Shown: one piece after another, positions 17,351-23,880 of the stretch | How the letters are laid out: every line of letters begins with the position of its first letter | Numbering within the stretch: the first letter of the stretch is position 1 | Assembly: GCA_036557885.1 (NCBI GenBank) | Contig: DATBGS010000033.1 | Coordinates: 1-39,339, forward strand | Source: DATBGS01 sp036557885 | GTDB lineage: Bacteria > Chloroflexota > Ktedonobacteria > Ktedonobacterales > DATBGS01 | Length of the DNA: 39,339 nt | Direction of reading: 5' to 3' | Notes under the pieces: generated by a model | The model's input: the letters and a program-made list of their open reading frames with translations, nothing else | What the model was told of the DNA's origin: nothing | Database searches by the model: none | Translations under genes and position numbers: made by a program

Positions 17351-17500
17351 ATGTGCAAAGCTGACAAGAAGAAGGCTAAGCAAGACACCCAGGCTCCGGT
17401 CAGTCCCGCAGGAGTGACTGACCTGGCCGACGAGCAGCTCAAGCAGGTGCAAGGAGGGCTGAGCAGCAGAGAGCAACCCTTGATCAAGCCCCGCAAGTAG
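17351..17500 (+). CDS. Double-glycine leader peptide (candidate RiPP precursor)
   Basis: A 49-aa peptide. The first 36 residues form a charged leader whose end, LADEQLKQVQGG, is the double-glycine motif (normally L-S-x-E-E-L-x-x-V-x-GG) recognised and cut by C39 peptidase domains of bacteriocin and peptide exporters. Cleavage would release LSSREQPLIKPRK, 13 residues, basic, without Cys. AAGGA lies about 12 nt upstream of the ATG. It is the first gene of a same-strand group with a HlyD-like fragment, a JAMM-FGE protein, a ubiquitin-fold protein and a TusA-like protein, as expected for a precursor beside its modifying enzymes. No exporter ATPase is in the window. A quorum-type signal peptide is an alternative to an antimicrobial. 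Confidence 0.75.
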   Translation: MCKADKKKAKQDTQAPVSPAGVTDLADEQLKQVQGGLSSREQPLIKPRK

Positions 17501-17545
17501 AACCATGCTTCTGAAAAACAGACGTTGGAGAGAGGAGCACCAGCG

Positions 17546-17866
17546 ATGTGCTCACGGCAGCCATTCTTTTGTGCCCAGGCGCTTCAGCAGTATGCCCGGG
17601 GCCGAGAGAAAGCCGTCTTATCGCGTTTCGTGGCCCCACCCGTCTTGCTGTGCTTCTGGCGCTTGCTCTGCCTCTTGCTGCTCACAACGGTGCTGGCCTG
17701 GCAGGTCCAGGTGCCCATCTACGCCAGGGCCTCTGGAGCGCTTCTGGACGCTCTGTCACCAGGCTCCCCAGCAACAAACGGATGGCAGGCCGTCCTCTAC
17801 ACCGAGAGTATGGAGGGAATATGCCATCCCACCTGCGCAAGAGCTCGAGCTGGTGGTGGCGAATGA
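17546..17866 (+). CDS. HlyD-like membrane-fusion protein, N-terminal fragment
   Basis: A 106-aa ORF starting at an ATG with GAGGAG eight bases upstream. After about 35 cytoplasmic residues comes RFVAPPVLLCFWRLLCLLLL and a single transmembrane helix ending AWQVQVPIYARASGALL, the layout of the N-terminus of HlyD-type adaptor proteins that work with peptide-exporting ABC transporters. A full adaptor would go on for a few hundred residues with a barrel-sandwich hybrid domain. Here it stops after a Cys/Arg-rich stretch that looks out of frame. The DNA from 17867 to 18010 holds no clear continuation in any frame. It is probably a truncated or frameshifted relic. The family call rests on the membrane segment and context only. 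Confidence 0.4.
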   Translation: MCSRQPFFCAQALQQYARGREKAVLSRFVAPPVLLCFWRLLCLLLLTTVLAWQVQVPIYARASGALLDALSPGSPATNGWQAVLYTESMEGICHPTCARARAGGGE

Positions 17867-18010
17867 CAACAGGTACCAGTATGTATCGGGTTTGGAGCCA
17901 TTCCCCTCGATGCTTTTGAAGAAGCCAGCTTTTGTCTCCCAATGCAGGATACTTTGAACCTTTCCTTTGGAAGCTTGAGCCTGGCGGTTCTGAGAGAGAA
18001 CAAGCAGTTT

Positions 18011-19447
18011 ATGAATGAAGATACGGTCATCCTGTTGCCGCCCGCCTTGCGCGAACACATCTTGTTGCCGCTTGCCTTGCGCGAGCGGTTGCTCGCCACC
18101 ATAGAGCAACGACTTCCCAAGAAGTCGTTTGGCTATCTCCTCTCTGATGGGGAGGCGCACCGCCCCCTGGATTTCATAGTGTTCGAAGGCAACATCCGGA
18201 ACGATGCGACGTGGAAAGAGCACTTTGAATCCTTTGGGCAGTATTTTGTTGACCACGAGGACGCTGGGTTCGTCGCGACGCCTGAGGAGTCCTGGCGCGT
18301 ACACAATGAAATCTGGGCGCGCGGAATGGTGGAGGTGGGGGTCTTTCACAGTCACTTACGTCACCCGGCAAACTTTTCTGGCGTGGACTTCGCCCTCCAC
18401 CTGGCGCGCTTTGAACACTTGTGGCACATGATTATTTCCATACGGAATCAGGCGATGCCACAAGTACGTGTCTTCTCCGTCTCCCGAACGGGAGTGCGCG
18501 AGGTACCCGTGAGAAACCCTGAGATTGCTCCTCCAGACACGTCAGCCAGCCGTTCCTTCTCGATGCGGGGAGCAGCAAACATCACCTCCCTTGCCGAAGC
18601 CCGGCTGCTCTTTCAGGCCGATGCCGCAGGCAGACCGAAGTATCTGGGCAACAGAGCGATCATCACGACCCTTGATCGCCTGATACGCACAGGGCAGCGG
18701 GAGATCATGGAAGAATTCTACACCCATGGCTTCCTGAGAGACAGTGCCTTTCGCTTCCAGGAGTATATTGCTCCCACGCTGTGTCATCTGGAAGGAGGCC
18801 CCTTCCAGATGGGAACGGACCCCCCGGACACCTTGCACTTCTGTGGTGAATCTCCTCGCCACCGGGTCCAGTTGTCTCCATTCAGCCTGATGCGGATACC
18901 CGTCACCAATAAGCTCTATGGGCTTTTTGATCAGCAGTGGCTTGATGTTCCCACAGGTGATCGGCAGAAGCCCGCCACTGGCATGACCTGGTTTGATGCG
19001 GCTGTCTTTGCCTTGTGGATGGGATGTCGGTTACCTACAGAAGCGGAATGGGAGTTTGCGTGCGGTGGAGGTTCTGAGGGAGAGTGGTGCTGCCCAGAGG
19101 AAAGACTGCTCAAGCGGTATGCCTGGTACAGTGAAAACGCTCAAGGAGAGATTCATCCGGTGGGTACCCGGGAGGCGAATGCGTTTGGCTTGTACGATTT
19201 GCATGGCAACGTGTGGGAATGGTGCCAGGATACGTACGAGCAAGACTACTATTCCCGCTCACCAGTGGTTGACCCGGTGAACGCTTCTTCCGTTCTTACG
19301 AGTCTGATGCCCCAGTTCGTGGAAAAGGTGTGTCGCGGAGGAAGCATGAACATGTTCTCAGAGATGTGCCGCACACGGTATCGACTTCACGAGCCAGCGA
19401 GCTTCCTGGCCTATGATCTGGGATTCCGCCTGGCGAAAAGTTGTTGA
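18011..19447 (+). CDS. JAMM (Mov34/MPN) peptidase - FGE-sulfatase fusion
   Basis: A 478-aa protein with two catalytic-type domains. Residues about 6-165 form a JAB/MPN domain with a complete JAMM zinc motif: Glu59 (FIVFEGN), then His113-Ser-His115, seven residues, Ser123, two residues, Asp126. JAMM peptidases cut after the Gly-Gly of ubiquitin-like proteins. After a linker, residues about 258-475 form a formylglycine-generating-enzyme/SUMF1 domain: GGPFQMGTD, LPTEAEWEFACGG, LYDLHGNVWEWCQD, CRGGSMNMFSEMCRTRYR, GFRLA. Of the two copper-binding Cys of true FGE only the second position has Cys (Cys453); the first appears to be Met, so oxidase chemistry is doubtful. The ORF opens at ATG 17942 without a ribosome site. 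GAGAGAG precedes ATG 18011. A ubiquitin-fold gene starts 27 bp downstream, a likely substrate or partner. Confidence 0.85.
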   Translation: MNEDTVILLPPALREHILLPLALRERLLATIEQRLPKKSFGYLLSDGEAHRPLDFIVFEGNIRNDATWKEHFESFGQYFVDHEDAGFVATPEESWRVHNEIWARGMVEVGVFHSHLRHPANFSGVDFALHLARFEHLWHMIISIRNQAMPQVRVFSVSRTGVREVPVRNPEIAPPDTSASRSFSMRGAANITSLAEARLLFQADAAGRPKYLGNRAIITTLDRLIRTGQREIMEEFYTHGFLRDSAFRFQEYIAPTLCHLEGGPFQMGTDPPDTLHFCGESPRHRVQLSPFSLMRIPVTNKLYGLFDQQWLDVPTGDRQKPATGMTWFDAAVFALWMGCRLPTEAEWEFACGGGSEGEWCCPEERLLKRYAWYSENAQGEIHPVGTREANAFGLYDLHGNVWEWCQDTYEQDYYSRSPVVDPVNASSVLTSLMPQFVEKVCRGGSMNMFSEMCRTRYRLHEPASFLAYDLGFRLAKSC

Positions 19448-19474
19448 TTGGAGTAACTACAGAAGGAGCACAGC

Positions 19475-19768
19475 ATGGTAAAACTCACCGTTCCAGCCTC
19501 GTTAGCAGGCACACTTCCAGGGGAGGAGCAGTCTGGAAGAAGCTCACGTAGATCGGTAACACTCACCCCCGGATCGTGGCAGCAGGTATCTCAAGAAATT
19601 CAAGAGCGGTTCCCGCTCTTGGCAGAACGCATCTTTACGGAGACGGCGGGCCTCACCAGAGGCTTCGTGCTCGTGGTGAACGGCCAGGTGATCCAGAGCG
19701 AGTATACGTCGCTGGAGTTTGGAAACGAGGATGAGCTCTTCATTCTCCCCGCTCTGGCTGGTGGCTAA
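19475..19768 (+). CDS. MoaD/ThiS-like ubiquitin-fold protein with C-terminal Gly-Gly
   Basis: A 97-aa protein, ending LPALAGG directly before the stop. The beta-grasp pattern is visible: a first strand (KLTVPASLAG), a helix (WQQVSQEIQERFPLLAERIF), a strand with FVLVVNGQVI, and a last strand DELFILPALAGG. MoaD, ThiS, CysO and related carriers receive AMP at this Gly-Gly from an E1-like enzyme and then carry sulfur as a thiocarboxylate or are joined to proteins. A perfect AAGGAG lies seven bases before the ATG. Residues about 17-30 (GEEQSGRSSRRS region) are an insertion relative to short MoaD proteins. The mature tail is already exposed, so the upstream JAMM enzyme is more likely to act on a conjugate than on a precursor tail. 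No E1-like gene is in the window. Confidence 0.8.
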   Translation: MVKLTVPASLAGTLPGEEQSGRSSRRSVTLTPGSWQQVSQEIQERFPLLAERIFTETAGLTRGFVLVVNGQVIQSEYTSLEFGNEDELFILPALAGG

Positions 19769-20012
19769 TCTGGTGAGCAGAAGCGAGCTGCTTCTATTCC
19801 CCGAAATCTGGGCTTTTCTGTACCTATGCAGGCAACTGCCCCGTCCAAAGGGGGCCGATTCTCGCCTGAAAAGCAAAATAATGCGTGTTTCTGCTAATCG
19901 ATCAGGCTGGTCAGCATCGCGCTCGCGAGACGAGCAGGCAGTTTAGAAGGATGCTGAACCATTCCAGGACTCCCAAACAGCGTGACAGTCAAGAACGGAG
20001 GGAAAGCACGCT

Positions 20013-20255
20013 ATGACTACCCACGCTGCCTCCATCTGGCAAGCGAATGCCTTCCATGACGCCGGGGATCAAGGCTGCGCCAGAGTCATTTTGGATGCTA
20101 TCGCAGAGTGTATGCTCCGTCTGGCCCCTCATCAAACACTGGAGATTCGGGCCACCGATCCTTGCCTGGTGATTGATCTGATCGCCTGGTGTCGGCTGAC
20201 TGGCCATGCCCTGGTCGTGCATACGGGAGACCGCTACCTGATTCGTCACGCTTAG
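20013..20255 (+). CDS. TusA-family sulfur carrier, variant motif
   Basis: An 80-aa protein with the TusA/SirA two-layer fold signature: DAGDQGC with Cys22 in the catalytic place, then LDAIAECMLRLAPHQTLEIRATDP in the helix-strand order of the family, and the end WCRLTGHALVV that matches the TusA WC-x-x-x-GH-x-L pattern. In TusA the Cys belongs to CPxP; here the prolines are replaced (CARV). Members pass persulfide sulfur from cysteine desulfurases to thiolation or cofactor pathways. Next to a ThiS-like protein this points to sulfur loading of the Gly-Gly carboxylate. GGAGG lies nine bases before the ATG. The 244 bp before it contain no convincing gene. A structural rather than sulfur-carrying role is possible. 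Confidence 0.75.
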   Translation: MTTHAASIWQANAFHDAGDQGCARVILDAIAECMLRLAPHQTLEIRATDPCLVIDLIAWCRLTGHALVVHTGDRYLIRHA

Positions 20256-20384
20256 CTAGAGAGAGCGCCCAGGAAGTTCCTCTATTCAGAAGAAAAAGTG
20301 GTTCAGGAGATCCCGCTCCTGACCCGGCAGACTCAGAGTACGCTTCTCAATCATGAAATGAGCTACAAAAGGAGGACGAGTTTC

Positions 20385-21314
20385 ATGAATGCCAGTCGTC
20401 TCATCTCCCGCCTGAACTGGGCCACAAGACTCATCATCGCAGGAGTCATCCTGTCGTGCATCGGGGCTGGGCTGCTCCCCTCCGTCAACGGCGCGACGGT
20501 GACGCCCAAGTCTGCCAAGGGCTGCCTTGAAGACTATACCTTTACCAAAAAAACCTCCGTCCATGAGTTTCAACTCGGCCAATTCGACGATGTGGGCACA
20601 TGTCGAGATGATCCAAGCCAGAAAGATATTGGCTACCAGGTCTCCTCCACCAGTGTCAGCCCCACCTTCGCGCTGGAGCTCGAGGTGGCCTTCCTGGAGG
20701 TGTGGTATACCTCCGACCTGACCTCCGGCACCTGCTCGACTGGGGTCATCCAGGGCACCCGTTCTTGCCAGATTGCTACCCTGGTAGCGCTGCGCACCTA
20801 TACGACGGATGGCAGCGGCCAGCTGGTGGTTGGCACCCTCTATAAAACATCCAGCTTCAGCATTGGCGCGGGCGACCTGACCCAGCCAGGCTATGACCCA
20901 AACAGTGCCTCTTACGTCAACGGAAGCCCGCTGGTGCCGATTGGCCTGCTGGGAGGGGGTGTCCTCGTGCTGGTCGGTGGAATCGTAGTGCTGCTCCTGA
21001 GGAGCGTGGCTGGGCGGGGCAAGAGGACGCCGCAGATGCTGACGCCGCCAGGAGCGATACCTGCCCCTGGAGGCTGGCCAGGCTACCCACAACCACTGGG
21101 CTATGCACAACCTGCTTTCCCACCACAGCCGGGATCTGGGCCACCAGCAGCCGGGCCGCAGCCCGGCTACTCACCACCATCCTCTCCACAGCAGGTTGGT
21201 TATCCGCAACAGGGCTACTATCAGCAGCCGGGCTATCCACAGCAGCCGGGGTACTCGCCGTCCGGGTATCCGCAGCAACCAGGAAGCGGTCAGTGGCCGA
21301 ATCAGGGGCGCTAG
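20385..21314 (+). CDS. Membrane-anchored protein with proline-rich tail
   Basis: A 309-aa protein of unknown function. The N-terminus has a transmembrane segment (residues about 13-30, RLIIAGVILSCIGAGLL). A predicted extracytoplasmic domain of about 165 residues carries four Cys (in KGCLEDY, VGTCRDD, GTCSTG and RSCQI), which could form two disulfides. A second membrane helix (about 202-222, LVPIGLLGGGVLVLVGGIVV) leads to a tail of about 80 residues rich in Pro, Gly, Gln and Tyr with repeats such as GYPQQPGY. Such tails often bind cytoskeletal or SH3-like partners or phase-separate. AAGGAGG precedes the ATG at 20385; earlier starts lack it. It lies 130 bp after the TusA-like gene on the same strand, but co-function is unproven. 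Confidence 0.7.
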   Translation: MNASRLISRLNWATRLIIAGVILSCIGAGLLPSVNGATVTPKSAKGCLEDYTFTKKTSVHEFQLGQFDDVGTCRDDPSQKDIGYQVSSTSVSPTFALELEVAFLEVWYTSDLTSGTCSTGVIQGTRSCQIATLVALRTYTTDGSGQLVVGTLYKTSSFSIGAGDLTQPGYDPNSASYVNGSPLVPIGLLGGGVLVLVGGIVVLLLRSVAGRGKRTPQMLTPPGAIPAPGGWPGYPQPLGYAQPAFPPQPGSGPPAAGPQPGYSPPSSPQQVGYPQQGYYQQPGYPQQPGYSPSGYPQQPGSGQWPNQGR

Positions 21315-21516
21315 AGGAAGCACACGCCTCTGAGCACCTCAAGCAGGAAAAAAGGGGCAAAACATTCCTGACGCAAACAAACCAGGGCGAACGTGCCTGC
21401 AGTGTTATTCCACACTTGAAGAACATGGCGCTGTTGGGGACAGAATAAAGGGCGCACCAGAGACTCCCTGCTCACTGTTCCTCTTGAAGCGCTCGCGCGA
21501 GAAAGGCAAGGCTCTC

Positions 21517-23439
21517 ATGCCTTCTGATACGATACAGCCTCCTTCAGGAAATCCTGCTCTGTTCAGCGACCGGAATGGATTGCCCGGCTTTGTGCCTTTG
21601 CCGCCGAACAGCACGTTTCTCCGCCAGGAGCAGCGCGACGAGGAACGGGTCTGGACATTCACCGTTGAGCGCACCAGCCCTACCCCGTTGAGCGATTTCT
21701 ATATGCTGCACCTGCTGGGCCGGGGCTGGACAGACATTCGTGGTATGCGGATGTGGCTGGCCGGCAGTGGGTCGCATGACGACATCACCACGATACGCGC
21801 CACCGGCGGCCCCTACCAGTTGTCCTGCCACTGCTCAGCTGTGCCCAACCAGCAGACCGGCTTGCGCCCACCAGCTTACGGCGTCCTGCTTGAGCTGACC
21901 TTACGGGGCTATCCACCGGCAGGGCAGGAGGCCGCCGCGCCCCCAAGCGGATTGACCGAGGAGTTTCGCACCGAACCGCTGCTCGATGCACTCCAAGACC
22001 CAAGCATTCAGGTACGCGAGATCGCTCTCCGGGCGCTGACGCCACTCAAGGATGCGCGCGCCTTTGGTGGACTGGTACGCGCCTTGCGCGATGAGGATAG
22101 GCATGTGCGATGGTTTGCCGCCGACGCGCTGATCGAACTGGGCGACGCCCGCGCCGTTGAGCCGCTGCTGCATGCCCTCTGGGATGACCATCTCGCCTCT
22201 CAGATCGCCAAGGCGCTGAAGAAGCTGGCTGGGGAGGACGCCGGCACGCTCCTGACCGACAAGCTGAAGGACGCCGATGGCGCCGTTCGCGCCGGCGCTG
22301 CCAGGGCGCTTGGGGATCTGGGAGATGCCCAGGCGGCGCCGCTGTTGGTGGGCCTGCTGCAAGATCAGGATGAGCGCGTGCGCCACCAGGCCGCCGACGC
22401 GCTGAGCGCGCTCAAGCATGCCAGCGCCGAGCAGGCGTTGATCGCGCTCCTCCAAGACCCTGACGGGCGCACCCACTGCTCCGCCGCCGACGCTTTAGGC
22501 GAGTTGCAAAGCACTGCAGCGGTAGACGCGCTGATCCAGACGATGCTCACCGATGAAGAACAGCATGTGCGCCGGCGAGCAGCCCAGGCGCTCGGCAAGG
22601 TGCGCGATGTGCGTGTGCTTCCGGCGCTCTTGAGCGCGCTGCACGATAAAGACAGTTCAGTGCGGATCGAGATCACCGAGGTCTTAGCACGCCTGAAGGA
22701 CCGGCGGGCCGTCGAGCCGCTGCAACTGGCCCTGACCGATCCACACGGCGGTGTCCGCCTCTCTGCTGCCAAAGCGTTGGGCCGACTGGGGGACAGGTGG
22801 GCCGTTGCATCCCTCATCAAGGCGCTCAAGAAGGATGATCTGGCAAACGAAGCCATCATCACGGCGCTAGGTGGGTTAGGCGATCCACGCGCCGTCGAGC
22901 CGATCTTGCCCTTCCTTAAGGAACAGAACCGCAGCCTATGTGGCGCCGCGTGCGAGGCGCTGGGCAAGCTTGGAGATCGGCGCGCCGTCGAGCCGATCTT
23001 GCACCTCGTCCACGACCAGGACTTATTTCTGCGCAGCCGAGCGATTGAGGCGTTGGGCGTATTGCGCGATGCGCGGGCGTTCGAGTCGCTGCTGAGGGAA
23101 TTGCATGACAGCGATAAGAACGTTCGGTATGTCGCTGCCGTCGCGCTGGGCCGGCTGAGCGACGCGCGGGCGTTCGAGCCACTGGTGGCCGCCCTTGCGG
23201 ATAAGGACGCCAGAGGGGGGGTGATACGCGGGCTGGGCGAATTAGGAGATCGGCGGGCGTTCGAGTCGCTGCTGCCCTTCCTTGCCGACAACGCCACCTC
23301 GTCGTGCGCTGACGCCGCTGACGCATTAGGTATGCTAGGCGATCCGCGCGCCATTGAGCCGCTGCGCGCCGCGCTGCCAGCTGAAGATACGTTTGTTCGC
23401 CGATGGATCTTGGGCGCCCTCAAACGGTTGGGCGCATGA
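21517..23439 (+). CDS. HEAT-repeat protein
   Basis: A 640-aa protein. Residues about 20-140 form an N-terminal domain not recognised (VWTFTVERTSPTPLSDFYML, GPYQLSCHC). From about residue 155 to the end there are roughly fifteen HEAT/PBS-lyase-like repeats of about 31 residues, each with a pattern like DARAVEPLLHALWDD and VRWFAADALIELGD. HEAT solenoids bind proteins; in phycobilisome lyases they bind tetrapyrroles, but nothing else here points to that. The ATG at 21517 was taken because it starts the first familiar residues; TTG 21484 would add 11. It precedes the small conserved gene and the DUF6745 gene on the same strand with a 132-bp gap. Perfectly regular repeats suggest recent internal duplication. 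Confidence 0.85.
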   Translation: MPSDTIQPPSGNPALFSDRNGLPGFVPLPPNSTFLRQEQRDEERVWTFTVERTSPTPLSDFYMLHLLGRGWTDIRGMRMWLAGSGSHDDITTIRATGGPYQLSCHCSAVPNQQTGLRPPAYGVLLELTLRGYPPAGQEAAAPPSGLTEEFRTEPLLDALQDPSIQVREIALRALTPLKDARAFGGLVRALRDEDRHVRWFAADALIELGDARAVEPLLHALWDDHLASQIAKALKKLAGEDAGTLLTDKLKDADGAVRAGAARALGDLGDAQAAPLLVGLLQDQDERVRHQAADALSALKHASAEQALIALLQDPDGRTHCSAADALGELQSTAAVDALIQTMLTDEEQHVRRRAAQALGKVRDVRVLPALLSALHDKDSSVRIEITEVLARLKDRRAVEPLQLALTDPHGGVRLSAAKALGRLGDRWAVASLIKALKKDDLANEAIITALGGLGDPRAVEPILPFLKEQNRSLCGAACEALGKLGDRRAVEPILHLVHDQDLFLRSRAIEALGVLRDARAFESLLRELHDSDKNVRYVAAVALGRLSDARAFEPLVAALADKDARGGVIRGLGELGDRRAFESLLPFLADNATSSCADAADALGMLGDPRAIEPLRAALPAEDTFVRRWILGALKRLGA

Positions 23440-23571
23440 GCTTGTCCGCCTACTCTGGTGGGCGCTTGCATGCCATACTACACTGGTTGAGGAGAGCGGG
23501 TTGCGGTCTGCTCACATCAGCCACGAGCGACCCACCACCCTTTTCATCGCCACAGAAAGGAGCCATACTCT

Positions 23572-23880
23572 ATGCCACTTCAGTATCGCCAGGGCGATCT
23601 CCACTTTGTTCGGCAGGACAGGCGACCAGCAGAGCAGCTTGTCGTCAGGCCAGGCATGGTGATCGTGGCGGGCGAAGCCACCGGCCATGCCCACCGCCTG
23701 CTGGTCGGCACCATCCTCGAAGCTCCCGATGGCACACTCTATCTCGATGTGACTCAGACTACTCAGGTCGTCCATGAAGAGCATGGCCCCATCACCCTGG
23801 ACCCTGGCTTCTGGGTGGTCATGCGCCAGCGCGAATACGCGCCAGAGGCGATCAGGCAAGTCGGGACGGTAGCAGATTGA
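23572..23880 (+). CDS. Small conserved protein coupled to DUF6745 gene
   Basis: A 102-aa protein with the features of a family found beside DUF6745 genes: YRQGDLHFV at the start, GEATGHAHRLLVG in the middle, VVHEEHGPITLDPGFW and MRQREYAPEAIR near the end. The His-rich GHAH and HEEH motifs could bind metal. The family's function is not known to me. AGGAG lies before the ATG. Its stop overlaps the TTG start of the next gene (TTGA), so the two are translationally coupled and their products probably act together. Confidence 0.7.
   Translation: MPLQYRQGDLHFVRQDRRPAEQLVVRPGMVIVAGEATGHAHRLLVGTILEAPDGTLYLDVTQTTQVVHEEHGPITLDPGFWVVMRQREYAPEAIRQVGTVAD

Noticed and set aside
19826..19897. A 23-codon ORF ending in Cys-Phe-Cys, with Gly-Gly inside, between the ubiquitin-fold and TusA-like genes; considered as a second peptide
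   Set aside because: No ribosome site and no leader of normal length.
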